Assembly: GCF_025717065.2 (NCBI RefSeq)
Contig: NZ_JAOVZO020000021.1
Coordinates: 1-60,168 of the forward strand
Length of the DNA stretch: 60,168 bases
Direction of reading: 5' to 3'
DNA from: Tahibacter soli
GTDB taxonomy: Bacteria; Pseudomonadota; Gammaproteobacteria; Xanthomonadales; Rhodanobacteraceae
The notes below the pieces were generated by a model, which searched no databases, was not told where the DNA came from, and saw only the letters and a program-made list of their open reading frames with translations. A program made the position numbers and the translations under genes. How positions within the stretch are numbered: the stretch's first letter is position 1; every line of letters begins with the position of its first letter. Positions 26,611 through 35,759 of this stretch are shown piece after piece.

Positions 26611-27279
26611 TCAGTCGTAGTACTGCGTCAGCAGCACGCGCGGCGTGTAGCGGCGCTCGCGTGTCGACATCGTGTCGGGCGCGCCGGCCGGCGGTTCGCC
26701 GCGATCGAACACGCGGATGCCGTAGGCGCCGGCCGCGCGATTGCCCCACCAGACGTAGACGTCGTTCTCGTCGACGACCACGCGCGTGTCGGGCGGCAGA
26801 CGATCGACGATGCGCGGCTGCGAATTCCGCAGCGCGCGCAGTTCGCGACGCAACTCGTGCGTGACGCGCGGCGGCGCCGCGGCGACCTGTGCGCGCGCCG
26901 CCGAGGCGAACTCGACGAGGGCGGCTTCTTCGATGTCCGCGGCCCGCAGCGACTGCGTCATGCCCCACAGATACGGCGGCGGCAGCGCGAACGGGACGAA
27001 CCACAGCGCGACGAGTACCGTGAGCGCGATGACATAGCGCGGATGCACGCGGCGTTGCACGGTGCGTACGACGAGCGCCAGCCCGAACACGATCGTGCCG
27101 AGCGTACCGACGGCGATCGCGAAGGCGGCGACGACGAACAGCAGCATCAGATCGCCGTCGAACCGCCAGCCGGCGACGAAGGCGACGGCATAGGCGAACA
27201 GACGTGCCGCGAGCACGAGCGTCGCAAGCACCAGTGCGTTCGCCGCGACGCGTGTCATCGGATAGTTTTCGTCGGTCAT
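26611..27279 (-). CDS. Inner-membrane protein, unknown
   Basis: This 222-residue protein has four hydrophobic helices in its N-terminal half (about 15-38, 45-70, 82-101 and a weaker one). A soluble C-terminal region follows (about 120-222: RNSQPRIVDRLPPDTRVVVDENDVYVWWG), probably cytoplasmic or periplasmic and rich in beta strand. I do not recognise the family. It converges on the secreted-protein gene at 25134 with only four bases between the stops. No neighbouring gene explains its role. Confidence 0.65.
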   Translation of the reverse strand: MTDENYPMTRVAANALVLATLVLAARLFAYAVAFVAGWRFDGDLMLLFVVAAFAIAVGTLGTIVFGLALVVRTVQRRVHPRYVIALTVLVALWFVPFALPPPYLWGMTQSLRAADIEEAALVEFASAARAQVAAAPPRVTHELRRELRALRNSQPRIVDRLPPDTRVVVDENDVYVWWGNRAAGAYGIRVFDRGEPPAGAPDTMSTRERRYTPRVLLTQYYD

Positions 27280-27538
27280 CGCCCGATACTAGCGAGCCGG
27301 ACGTGACGACGCTCGCGCCGCGCACTCATGAAGAAACGGAATGTGCTTAGCGCGACGACGCTCGCGCGCGCTTTCGCCGATCCGCGCCGAAGCCGCGCCG
27401 CCACGCCGAATGTCACGCGACACGACGCGCGACGCGTCATGCCGGGCCCGCCCTCGAGGCGCGCGGGACTTAACCGGTGCCTAACGGCGCGCCGCCAATG
27501 ATCGAAGCCGACAGCCATCCTTCGTTCGGAGATTCGCG

Positions 27539-28183
27539 ATGCTCACCTCGACGCTGCACGAACCTTCCTCCGTCTACGCCACGCGCACCGTATCGGCTTC
27601 GGCGCCGCGCGAGTTTCCCGGTCTGCGCCAGATCGTGCGCGAAGTCGAAACGGCCTGGGGACTGCGCGAGACGACCGAAGTCGTCCGCGCGCTCAACGCG
27701 CGCATGCCGGCGCTGATCGAACGCTACCGGCCGCAGCTGCCGGGCTGGGCGAATGGCGTCGACACGCACGCCGCGTCGTACCGGCGCATCGAACTGCATC
27801 ACTGCCCGCTGCACGGATTCCAGATTCTCGCGATGGTCTGGGGACCGGGGCAGGGCACGCCGGTGCACGACCATCGCGACCAGTGGGGCATCGAATCGGT
27901 GTGGCAGGGCGAACTCGACGTCGTCGACTTTGCCGTGAAAGGATCGGCCGGCGATCTCGTGCGGCTCGAACCGAGCAACGTCTCGCGCCTGTCGACGGGC
28001 CGCTCGCTCGGCTTCACGCCGGAGCAGGGCCTGCATCTGTGCCGCAATCCGTCGCATCGCAACGCGACGATTTCGCTGCACATCTACGCGCGGGCGCTCG
28101 ATGCGTTCAACCAGTACGTCGACATCGGCGACGGGTGGTACGAACGACGCGAGTACGTGCCGTCGCAACAGCATTCGCAGTGA
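27539..28183 (+). CDS. Cysteine-dioxygenase-family cupin
   Basis: This 214-residue protein has the type I cysteine dioxygenase cupin motifs: GTPVHDHRDQWGIESVWQGE (iron ligands His-x-His at about 109/111, following WGPGQ) and the third His in TISLHIYA (about 184). These enzymes oxidise cysteine or related thiols to sulfinates using non-heme iron and O2. The bacterial Arg-type members also act on 3-mercaptopropionate, so the substrate is not certain. The next gene, an AraC regulator, lies 42 bp downstream in the same direction. Confidence 0.8.
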   Translation: MLTSTLHEPSSVYATRTVSASAPREFPGLRQIVREVETAWGLRETTEVVRALNARMPALIERYRPQLPGWANGVDTHAASYRRIELHHCPLHGFQILAMVWGPGQGTPVHDHRDQWGIESVWQGELDVVDFAVKGSAGDLVRLEPSNVSRLSTGRSLGFTPEQGLHLCRNPSHRNATISLHIYARALDAFNQYVDIGDGWYERREYVPSQQHSQ

Positions 28184-28225
28184 CCTCGGCAACGACGCGC
28201 GCGGGCGCCGTCGTATGATCGCCGC

Positions 28226-29083
28226 ATGCCCGAACGCCTGTTCGTCCAGCTCGACGACGACCCGACCGCCGGCCCGCAGTCCGGCACGGGCGGCGCGTTC
28301 CGCGCGTTCGCCTTCGCGCCGGCATTGCGCGGGCACGTCGCGAGCGTCATGGCGTATCGCGAAGCGTTCGCGGCCGGGCACGAGGTCTGCGAACGCGTGC
28401 TGCCGGACGGCGCGGTGCGCCTCGCGTTCAATCTCGGCGACGCGCCGGGTGTCGGCGACGACGTCGGCCATGCGATCGAAGCGATCGGCGCGTCGACCGC
28501 GCCGGCGCTCGTGCGGCTGCGCGGTCGCATCCACGGACTCACCGTAACACTGCAACCCGGCGCCGCCGCGGCGCTGCTCGGTCTGCCCGCCGGCGAAATC
28601 GCCGGCGGCGCGGTGCATCTCGACGACGTCTGGGGACGTGCCGGTTCCGCGCTGCTCGAACGTCTCGCCGCCGCGCGCGACGACGCGGCGCGCGCGGCGC
28701 TCGTCATGGCCGAGCTCGAACGGCGTCTCGCGCATGCCGGCGCCGTCGCGCCGCCGGTCGCCGCGCACGCGGCGCGGCTGATCGCCGCCTCGCGGGGTCG
28801 CATGACGGTGCGCGAGGTCGCCGCGACGCTCGGCGTCGGCGAGCGTCGCCTGCAGCAGCTGTTCCATGCGCAGGTCGGCCTTTCGCCGCGCGCGTGGAGC
28901 CGCCTCGCGCGGCTGCGCGCGTGCCTGCGTGCGCTGCGCGAGTCGCCGGCGCCGCGCTGGGCCGACGTCGCCGTCGATGGCGGCTTCTACGACCAGTCGC
29001 ACCTCGTCAACGAATTCCGCGCGCTGTGCGGCATGACGCCGACCGAATATCTCGGCAGCGTTGCGGGTTCTTCCAATACGTAG
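28226..29083 (+). CDS. AraC-family transcriptional regulator
   Basis: This 285-residue protein carries an N-terminal ligand-type domain resembling DUF6597-like sensor regions (RVLPDGAVRLAFNLGD, TLQPGAAAALLGLPAGEIAG). A C-terminal double helix-turn-helix follows (about 185-275: MTVREVAATLGVGERRLQQL, GGFYDQSHLVNEFRALCG, GMTPTEY). It lies between the cysteine-dioxygenase-like gene and the SDR, all in one direction, and could control the latter. The effector is unknown. Confidence 0.85.
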   Translation: MPERLFVQLDDDPTAGPQSGTGGAFRAFAFAPALRGHVASVMAYREAFAAGHEVCERVLPDGAVRLAFNLGDAPGVGDDVGHAIEAIGASTAPALVRLRGRIHGLTVTLQPGAAAALLGLPAGEIAGGAVHLDDVWGRAGSALLERLAAARDDAARAALVMAELERRLAHAGAVAPPVAAHAARLIAASRGRMTVREVAATLGVGERRLQQLFHAQVGLSPRAWSRLARLRACLRALRESPAPRWADVAVDGGFYDQSHLVNEFRALCGMTPTEYLGSVAGSSNT

Positions 29084-29132
29084 CGCCGCCGCCGCGCTAC
29101 CGTCGTCGCACGACTCGACGGGAGAACGCACG

Positions 29133-30038
29133 ATGCAAGACGGCAACGACAAACCCCTGAAGGACTGCGTGGTCGTGGTCACCGGTGCGAGCCGCGGCGG
29201 CGGACGCGGCATCGCGCACGAACTCGGCGCGGCCGGCGCGACGGTCTACGTCACCGGCCGCAGCACGCGCGAGCGGCCGGCCGACACGTACGCGCGGATC
29301 CTCGCGCTGTCGGGAGAGACGACGCTGCCCGGCAGCATCGACGACACCGCCGACGAAGTGACGCGCGCCGGCGGTCGCGGCATCGCGGTGCGCTGCGACC
29401 ACACGCGCGACGACGACGTCGCCGCGCTGTTCGACCGCGTGCGCCGCGACCACGGCCGCGTGGACCTGCTCGTAAACAACGCGTGGGGCGGGCACGAGGT
29501 ATTCGACGGCGTGTTCGTCGCGCCGTTCTGGGAGCGACCGCTCGATCAGTGGGACGCGATGATCGACCGCGGCGTGCGCAACCACTGGCTCGCGAGCCGG
29601 CATGCGGCGCCGCTGATGGTCGCCGCGAAGCGCGGCTTGATCGTCACGACAACGTTCTGGGACCGCGACCGCTACCTCGACGGCAACCTGATGTACGACC
29701 TGGCGAAGGCGGCGATGACGCGGCTCGCGTTCGGGATGGCGCAGGAACTGAAGCCGCACGGCGTGGCGTCGGTCGCGGTGTCGCCGGGGTGGATGCGGAC
29801 GGAGTTCATTCTGGCGGGCTTCAAGACGGACGAGGCGCATTGGCACGAGGTGCCGGCGCTGGCGCGGACCGAGTCGCCGCGGTATCTCGGGCGGGCGGTT
29901 GCGGCGTTGGCGGGGGATGTGGAGGTGATCGCGAAGACGGGGAGGGTGGTGACGGTGGGGGAGCTGGCGCGCGAGTATGGGTTTACCGATGTCGATGGGC
30001 GGCAGCCGGTGGCGTTTGAGATGGGCACGGACGCGTAG
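29133..30038 (+). CDS. Short-chain dehydrogenase/reductase
   Basis: This 301-residue SDR has the cofactor loop TGASRGGGRGIAHEL (about 16-30), NNAWGG in place of NNAG, and a catalytic YDLAKAAM (Tyr-x-x-x-Lys). The usual active-site Ser is replaced by a Thr-rich stretch (VTTTFWDRDR). This matches the DHRS1-like SDR group. I chose the ATG at 29133 behind GACGGGAGAAC; the frame continues upstream without a better start. The last third of the gene changes codon style from C-ending to G-ending, unlike its own first part. Confidence 0.85.
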   Translation: MQDGNDKPLKDCVVVVTGASRGGGRGIAHELGAAGATVYVTGRSTRERPADTYARILALSGETTLPGSIDDTADEVTRAGGRGIAVRCDHTRDDDVAALFDRVRRDHGRVDLLVNNAWGGHEVFDGVFVAPFWERPLDQWDAMIDRGVRNHWLASRHAAPLMVAAKRGLIVTTTFWDRDRYLDGNLMYDLAKAAMTRLAFGMAQELKPHGVASVAVSPGWMRTEFILAGFKTDEAHWHEVPALARTESPRYLGRAVAALAGDVEVIAKTGRVVTVGELAREYGFTDVDGRQPVAFEMGTDA

Positions 30039-30291
30039 GGGATAGCTTCGAAGAGTAGCCGCAGATTTGGCGAATCTTCTATCTTCTGACTTTGCTTCTC
30101 TCTACCTTCGTCCCGGCGGAGGCCGGATTACGCCGGCTCGGTTGCTGAAACGAGCAGTCGAGCAGCGAATGAGTCGAAGGTCAAATCAATCATATTTATC
30201 TCTTAGGAAAAATGTATATTAAATGCCATTGCCATCGACATAGTTTGAACACTACGAGTGCCGCAAAGTGAGTGTTGGATGTATCGGTAAA

Positions 30292-31704
30292 CTATGGCGA
30301 CTTCTTCCGCTTCTCCGCCTGCCTTGCCATCTGCCTCTGCCGTCTTGCTTGCTCGCGTGTGACCGGCAGTGGAAACTCATGAGCTGTCCTTTTCTCACCT
30401 GTAGCCGTCCAGCCGAAGCGTTCCATATCCCCTCTAGTCTGCCGTTCGATTTCTTCGTTCCAGTCTTCGAAGTCGACGAGAAGCAAGGCCTCGGATACAT
30501 GCCCCCGGTGAGGTGCATGAAAGCCGAGGACAAGTGCTTGCTCTATGTTTGGTAGCCGAATTTTGAGTGAGCGCGCATACGCGAGCATGACCTCGGCCCG
30601 AACGTTCCTGTATTCATCGTCTGGAGCGCTGGCGGGCTGAGCCAAGGCGACGCCTGCATAGGCTAGCGCGTCTTTGTCCAGCAACGTTCGACATGCTGTC
30701 ATCACTTCCCCGGCTTGGTAAGTTACGAGTTGTGAAACCATTTCTCCCAGAGCGCGTCGCTCAGCGCGTCGTGCAAGGGCCATGCTGCGGAGCGCACGCT
30801 CGGTATCCAAGCGCGAGGCGCCTCCAACCACATTTCCGTCGCGCCAAATCTCAGTAAAGTACTCGATCGTTTCGTCCCATAGGTAGCTAATCTTGTTTGC
30901 TGCTTTCGCACTCCGATATTGCGGCAGGCCTCGGAAAAACTTGTAGTTACTTTCATCGACCAAGATTCCGTCGGGTCTGCCCGCACTTGGTGGAATGAAG
31001 GTGTATTTACCATTCGCATCCAGTGTCGTTAGATAGTGGGCTAGAAGGTCTTCCTCGCCGGTCGCCAAGACTTGTGTGAGCGACATGGCCTCCTCCTTCC
31101 TTGCCAGATACTCAATAAAATCGCCAATCGTGTCGCGCTCAGACATGAGCACATGCAGTGCGACATCATCAAGCACATGCACGAATGGCGCATTGAGAGG
31201 CGCTCCATCGATTCGAAACTGCTGGTGGGGGGCATCACCATCGTGAGCGGACCCGCAAACCATTAGGCTTCCCGATCCACCACCGAAGAAGCGTTGACAC
31301 CGTTTACGTGCGTTCAGAGCAACAACTACTCTATGTATGCGGATAGAAGCGTGGTCAGGAATCTCGACATCCAGTCGCTTCGAACAGCGGCTATCCGCGA
31401 ATACGCGTCCTGGATGCTGTCGCAACCAACGCTCTGCGCCGGATATCTGCTTGACGGACTCTGCGACCGCTCGCTTCCACCATCGCTTCCAATCCAGGTC
31501 TTCCTTCCCGGTGTCCGGGTAAGCACACGACTTGTCCGAGAAGATAATGACGTCGTTGCCAAAAACGACGAGCAGATCGCAGAGTTCCTTGCCTTCGCCA
31601 CGCTGCGCGAATCCTTTGTCTTGGTACGGGCTGGGATATGACCATAGCGACAGGAAACTACGTGAACAGAGTTTCGCGAGGACTTTTTCGGATGCGGTCG
31701 GCAT
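30292..31704 (-). CDS. Nuclease-like protein, island cargo
   Basis: The 470-residue frame uses the ATG at 31704 (MPTASEKVLAKL); further in-frame starts upstream to 31851 are less likely. The N-terminal 100 residues resemble a PD-(D/E)XK-type fold: a QDKGFAQRGEGKELCDLL helix/strand, then VVFGNDVIIFSDK with Asp43 and Ser-Asp-Lys at 56-58, where the usual acidic residue is replaced. The remainder has repeated helices and a very basic C-terminal tail. The GC content is below that of its surroundings. It is divergent from the membrane/coiled-coil protein at 31938. A defence-related nuclease is plausible but unproven. Confidence 0.55.
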   Translation of the reverse strand: MPTASEKVLAKLCSRSFLSLWSYPSPYQDKGFAQRGEGKELCDLLVVFGNDVIIFSDKSCAYPDTGKEDLDWKRWWKRAVAESVKQISGAERWLRQHPGRVFADSRCSKRLDVEIPDHASIRIHRVVVALNARKRCQRFFGGGSGSLMVCGSAHDGDAPHQQFRIDGAPLNAPFVHVLDDVALHVLMSERDTIGDFIEYLARKEEAMSLTQVLATGEEDLLAHYLTTLDANGKYTFIPPSAGRPDGILVDESNYKFFRGLPQYRSAKAANKISYLWDETIEYFTEIWRDGNVVGGASRLDTERALRSMALARRAERRALGEMVSQLVTYQAGEVMTACRTLLDKDALAYAGVALAQPASAPDDEYRNVRAEVMLAYARSLKIRLPNIEQALVLGFHAPHRGHVSEALLLVDFEDWNEEIERQTRGDMERFGWTATGEKRTAHEFPLPVTREQARRQRQMARQAEKRKKSP

Positions 31705-31937
31705 TTCCAGTCCCTTGTTGGGGCCGAACGCAAATTCTAGTCCTATTCTGGAAGCGGCAACTTGGCCCATCCGAGGTTTTCGAAGAATTGCGGGGCGTCT
31801 GCAGGGATGTTTTGAGACAGTGTCCAGCGGCGTCCACGACCGAACCCACATCAGGACCGTCGAATTTCGCAGTTGACTTCAAGACAATCGGATTCTGAGA
31901 GTTTCGGAGCGAATCGCTCCGTGATTAAGGAGTAGCG

Positions 31938-32585
31938 ATGTATACCTTCATTGTGCCATGGGACTGGACGGCGATCGGTAGCGTAGCCAGTGCCGCCGCG
32001 GCGATTGCCGCCCTCATCACGGCCTGGATCACGTTCCGTATCGGTCAACGAACGCTGGCTGTTGCTCGGAGATCGGCGGACGTTGCTGAACGAGCAGCGC
32101 AAACTTCAGAGCGCGTCGCCGCAGACATGGAAGGCAAGCGAAAGCGTCGCAGAATTGCTCACGCCCTCTCGGTCGCGAGGGAACTGGACGCGGCGCTGTT
32201 TCGGCTAAAGGGGGCTCGTGATGCGCTCGCTAGGAACGGTACCAATCCACGCAATGCGGTCGAAGACGCGCTTGACAAGCTTAAGATGATTTCGCTGCCA
32301 GCGCTCGAATCTGCGATGACCGAGATCGACCTTTTCGACTACACGGACGTTGTGAATCTGACTGCATCATGGAGCAACTGGGAGCGATTGCGCTTCATGT
32401 TTGGAACTGACTTTTCCCGCACGGTCGGTGACGCAAGCCGTGTTCTGGATTTCACGTCGATCTCGGTCAAGCAGCTCGTACAAAACTGGTTCTCGACCCG
32501 CGATGCGTTGGTCACGTCGGCTGGTATCGGGATGCTTCCCGGGATCTTCCTGTGCGTGGACGATACCCACACTAGCGGCACTTAA
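31938..32585 (+). CDS. Membrane protein with cytoplasmic coiled coil, island cargo
   Basis: A 215-residue protein with one N-terminal membrane helix (about residues 7-33, WTAIGSVASAAAAIAALITAW). A heptad-like coiled coil follows (about 35-70: RTLAVARRSADVAERAAQTSE), then a soluble helical domain of unknown fold. The start ATG at 31938 follows AAGGAGTAGCG. It diverges from the nuclease-like gene at 30292 with 233 bp between, and both share the lower GC of this patch. Such single-span plus coiled-coil proteins accompany several defence effectors, but no known system is recognised here. Confidence 0.6.
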   Translation: MYTFIVPWDWTAIGSVASAAAAIAALITAWITFRIGQRTLAVARRSADVAERAAQTSERVAADMEGKRKRRRIAHALSVARELDAALFRLKGARDALARNGTNPRNAVEDALDKLKMISLPALESAMTEIDLFDYTDVVNLTASWSNWERLRFMFGTDFSRTVGDASRVLDFTSISVKQLVQNWFSTRDALVTSAGIGMLPGIFLCVDDTHTSGT

Positions 32586-32982
32586 TTCGGCGGTGATGTG
32601 TCGCAAGCACACGCCACCGCAGTCCACCACTTCACTTGATCTGTCCGTTCTGGCCTTGCGCGTCGGTCTGGTGATGGCGAGACAGAGCTATAGGAGCGCA
32701 GTTCCGGAGTTCCAAGTCCGGAAGTCCCTAACGACGTGTCGCGGCAGCCGCAAATCTCGCCGCATTTAGCGCAATACACATTGCTCGCTGCGGTCGTCGC
32801 AGTGTAGCCCCGTGCTCGGCCGGTCAAGGACTGCGCAAGTTCGCTGCGCGAATCCTTGACCGGCCTCCGCGCGGGGCTCCTGAAAGGTCGCCCACAGCGA
32901 CCAATCGCTTGAGGGCCAAGCGCGAACGGCGCGGTGACAGCCGCGCCGTTCGCTTTCCACAAGCCACTTATTGGAGTGACTC
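32586..32982. other. 397-bp region upstream of the SymE-like gene
   Basis: No gene is supported. The main content is the 73-nt hairpin at 32806-32878. The start of symE at 32983 is preceded by the SD-like GGAGTG at 32973-32978. The opposite-strand frame (32582-32962) lacks coding character. Confidence 0.5.
32806..32878. repeat. Large 73-nt hairpin
   Basis: The outer arms AGCCCCG/CGGGGCT and the main 13-bp arms GGCCGGTCAAGGA/TCCTTGACCGGCC enclose a further GCGCA/TGCGC stem. It would be a very stable cruciform or RNA structure. It is not followed by a T-run, so it is not an obvious terminator. It could be a dispersed repeat element, the end of a lost mobile unit, or a small RNA. Confidence 0.7.
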
Positions 32983-33192
32983 ATGGCCAAGCGCAATCCT
33001 ACCTCCCGCAACGCCTCCACCCGCCAAATCCGCGTCGGCAAGATCTGCTACGCCGAAGGCGTGAACTTCGCCGCCTGCGACGTCCCGCACATCCGCCTCC
33101 TCGGCCACTGGCTCGCCGACGCCGGCTTCATGCCGGACGACGAAGTCACCGTCCGCATCCGCGACGGCTGCCTCGTTCTCACCCGCCGCTGA
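32983..33192 (+). CDS. symE: SymE-family toxin (AbrB-fold)
   Basis: A 69-residue protein with the SymE signature: RQIRVGKICY strand, PHIRLLGHWLADAGF, then DEVTVRIRDGCLVL. In E. coli SymE is an SOS-induced toxin with an AbrB-like fold. Its translation is blocked by the antisense RNA SymR, encoded opposite its 5' end. Homologous antisense control here is possible, but I cannot see a clear minus-strand promoter. It lies at the end of the 30-33 kb accessory patch, as stand-alone SymE genes often do. Confidence 0.8.
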   Translation: MAKRNPTSRNASTRQIRVGKICYAEGVNFAACDVPHIRLLGHWLADAGFMPDDEVTVRIRDGCLVLTRR

Positions 33193-33365
33193 TCGACGGC
33201 ACGGCACCCGTCCCGCCCGGGGCGGGTGCCCCTCGAGTTCCGGACGGACAGCCATGAGCGCCGTTCCAGACGGCCATCACGGGCGTCCCCGACGTTGCCC
33301 GCGACGCATAGGCAACACGCGCGCAGTACGCGAGAATCCGGCGTCCTTCGTCTGCGGAAACGGTC

Positions 33366-33944
33366 ATGCCGACGTTCGGTAAATCGCTGGCCTTCGCGTG
33401 CTTCGCATCGATCGCCTTTGCGGCGACGCCGTCGCATGCCGACGACGCCGCGTCGTTCCGGCCGTTGATCGAAGCGAGCGCCGAGCGTCTCGCGTTGGCC
33501 GAGGCGGTCGCGCAGAGCAAGTTCGCGCGCGCGGCGCCGGTGCTCGACGCGGCGCGCGAACGCCAGGTGCTCGACGCGGCGGCGCAGGAGGGCGCGACGA
33601 TCGGTCTGCCTGACGCGTACGTGCGCCAGGTCGTCGGCGATCAGATCGAAGCGAACAAGCTCGTGCAGTACGCGCTGATCGCGCAGTGGCGTGCGACCGG
33701 CACGCTGCCGGCCACGGCGCCGCCGGATCTGGCGGCGACCGTCCGACCGCGGCTCGACCGGCTGCAGCGCGCCGTGCTCGAAGGCTTGCGCAATGTCGGC
33801 AGCCTGCGCGGCGCCAGCGACTGCGAAACACGCCGCGACGCGGCAGTCATGGCCTACGCGCAGGAGAAGGCGTCGACGCCGCTGCAGCAGACGGCGCTCG
33901 TGAGGTCGCTGGTGGGGGTTTGCCAGTTGTCCGGCGGACGCTGA
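33366..33944 (+). CDS. Periplasmic chorismate mutase (AroQ-gamma type)
   Basis: This 192-residue protein has a signal peptide (MPTFGKSLAFACFASIAFAA, cut near SHADD). The all-helical AroQ fold follows: LIEASAERLALAEAVAQSK, the RERQVLDAA segment, a QIEANKLVQY helix with Glu/Asn/Lys in place, and a disulfide pair (CETRRDA...GVCQ). The exported gamma class converts chorismate to prephenate in the periplasm, reported in several Gram-negative pathogens and plant-associated bacteria. It stands alone here, with no partner dehydratase. Confidence 0.85.
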   Translation: MPTFGKSLAFACFASIAFAATPSHADDAASFRPLIEASAERLALAEAVAQSKFARAAPVLDAARERQVLDAAAQEGATIGLPDAYVRQVVGDQIEANKLVQYALIAQWRATGTLPATAPPDLAATVRPRLDRLQRAVLEGLRNVGSLRGASDCETRRDAAVMAYAQEKASTPLQQTALVRSLVGVCQLSGGR

Positions 33945-34052
33945 TCGCGCGGGGGACTGCCAAGGCCGGGTCAGGGCCTGCTCAGCGGGCGCGGAAAGGT
34001 TGACCGAACCGCGGCACGATGCCGGCGCGCGAGCACGCCGCTCCGCTGCCGA

Positions 34053-34997
34053 TCACTGGAACCCGTTGCCGAAGATCGCATCGACCATCAGCCCGACATC
34101 GCTCATCAGCGCGCGGTCGAGCGCGCCGATGTCGTAGCGCGTGCCGCGGTAGAACACGACACCGTTCATCAGCTCATCGATAAGCGTCGCGTCGGGCGCG
34201 GCGGCTTCGCGCGCGAACGATGGCGGCGCGTCGATCGACGGCGGCAGTTCGCACGTCGCCTGCGGTACCGGTGCGCCGTACGCCCATTCGACCGGCGCGA
34301 GCGATTGCCGCGCCGGGTGCGCCGCGAGCAGTGCCGCATTACCCCAGTGCTTGTTGTTGCCGGTCGTGACGTCGGGTGCGTAGCCCCAGGCCGCGACGGC
34401 GTAGGGACCGGTGATCACGCTCGGTGCGCCGGGCTGCATCCAGCGGTCGAACGTCGACCAGTACGTCGCCGGCGGCACGCCGGTCGTCAGATCGGCCCAG
34501 CCGTTGTACGCGAGCACGTGGCCGATCTCGTGCAGCGCCACGCTCATCGCGTCGGTGCGGTTCGCCGGCACCGGCGCCGTGCGCGCGGCCGGCGCGGGAT
34601 CGAACCACAGCTCGTTGCGCAGATACGCAAGACCGAACGTCACGGTGCCGTCGGGCGCCGCGCCGTTCGGGTCGGTGCCGGTGCGCAGCTCGTACGCGAC
34701 GCCTTGCTCGTAGGTCGTGCGGCCGGCGATCGTGCCGATCGGCGACGACGCATTGCTCGTGCCGTTCGCGGTCGGCACGTTGCTCACGGCGACGCGCAGC
34801 TCGATCGCGCGTGTGGCCGTGATGCCGAGCGCCTGCATCCAGCGCCGGCCGGCTTCGCGCAGATGGGTTTCGACGTTGCCGCGCTCGTCGGCCGTCAGCA
34901 CGTTCGCCGACGCGTCGAAGTCGACGGTGAAGGTCACCTGCGCGTGCGCGGCGGAAGCGGCCAGCGCGAACGCGGCCGTGGCGAATCGACGAATCAT
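34053..34997 (-). CDS. Secreted metallopeptidase-like protein with IFGNGFQ tail
   Basis: A 314-residue protein from ATG 34997 with signal peptide MIRRFATAAFALAASAAHAQ. A beta-rich domain is followed by a zinc-binding HEIGH (about residues 165-169, SVALHEIGHVLAYNGW), as in metzincin-like peptidases. A third ligand is not certain, although a His lies later at about 215. The last seven residues are IFGNGFQ, close to the IFADGFE tails of the proteins at 25134 and 52292. It is likely exported and processed or sorted. Its substrate is unknown. Confidence 0.7.
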   Translation of the reverse strand: MIRRFATAAFALAASAAHAQVTFTVDFDASANVLTADERGNVETHLREAGRRWMQALGITATRAIELRVAVSNVPTANGTSNASSPIGTIAGRTTYEQGVAYELRTGTDPNGAAPDGTVTFGLAYLRNELWFDPAPAARTAPVPANRTDAMSVALHEIGHVLAYNGWADLTTGVPPATYWSTFDRWMQPGAPSVITGPYAVAAWGYAPDVTTGNNKHWGNAALLAAHPARQSLAPVEWAYGAPVPQATCELPPSIDAPPSFAREAAAPDATLIDELMNGVVFYRGTRYDIGALDRALMSDVGLMVDAIFGNGFQ

Positions 34998-35154
34998 GGC
35001 GGCTCCCGGCGTCGTTGTCGGCGTCAGGGCGGCAAAGCGCGGCGTAGTGTCGCATGGCGCGCGGATGTTGCCGAAGCGTACGGCGAGATTGTTGCCTTCT
35101 CCCCGACAGCACGACGCGCTGCCCACGTTGCGGACTAGCGCGACAAGGGCGAAT

Positions 35155-35484
35155 TCAGGCGCCGAGCAGGCGCCGCGCCAACAGCGTTTGAAGATTGCGT
35201 CGACCGTCGGCGATCAGGTAGACCACGACACGACGGTCGTCGATTCCATAGATGGCGCGATACGGTTTGAAAGTCGCCTGGCGGTAGTCACGGATGCCAA
35301 GCGCGAGCAATTCCCGCGGATGACTGCCGCGTTCGGGCGTCTGCGATAGCGACTCGATGACTTTGACGAGCCTGTCGACCACGTGATCGGCATGCTCAAT
35401 GCAGTCGTATGTTTCGATGTAGTCGTAGATCTCGAGGAGGTCTTGCTTTGCATCGTCTGTGACGACGACGGCGAAGCGACTCAT
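35155..35484 (-). CDS. ParE/RelE-family toxin
   Basis: This 109-residue protein has the RelE/ParE fold: FAVVVTDDAKQDLLEIYDYI helix, then RGSHPRELLALGIRDYRQ, KPYRAIYGI and RRVVVYLIADGRRNL with terminal basic residues. It overlaps the antitoxin gene by four bases (start at 35484, antitoxin stop at 35481). RelE-type toxins cut mRNA on ribosomes, while ParE-type toxins inhibit gyrase; sequence alone does not separate them here. It is convergent to the metallopeptidase-like gene's downstream region. Confidence 0.85.
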   Translation of the reverse strand: MSRFAVVVTDDAKQDLLEIYDYIETYDCIEHADHVVDRLVKVIESLSQTPERGSHPRELLALGIRDYRQATFKPYRAIYGIDDRRVVVYLIADGRRNLQTLLARRLLGA

Positions 35485-35759
35485 GTGTTGTCCGAGCGCT
35501 TCACGCGCAGTTGCGCGATGACGTCACCGATCGGCGTCGTTTTTCCGGCCGCAACCTGCTGTCTGCCGAGCGCGAGAATCTTCAAAAGTGCTAACGTTTC
35601 CTGCGTCTCTTCGAACGACGCGATGTCTTGCAGTACGGCCTTCGCTTCGCCGTTCTGCGTGATGATCAACGGCTGACGGCTGTCGGCGAGATCGGTCAAC
35701 ACGTCTGCCGCGTTGGCCTTGAGATAACTGATGGGTTTGATCTGCGAGGAGTAACGCAT
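35481..35759 (-). CDS. Phd/YefM-family antitoxin
   Basis: This 92-residue protein has the Phd/YefM N-terminal fold (YSSQIKPISYLKANAADVL, then QPLIITQNGEAKAVLQDI) and a C-terminal toxin-binding helix. I used the ATG at 35759; the longer frame to 35777 adds six residues. The four-base overlap with the toxin gene means coupled translation. It binds the toxin and represses the shared promoter, as is known for this family. Confidence 0.85.
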   Translation of the reverse strand: MRYSSQIKPISYLKANAADVLTDLADSRQPLIITQNGEAKAVLQDIASFEETQETLALLKILALGRQQVAAGKTTPIGDVIAQLRVKRSDNT

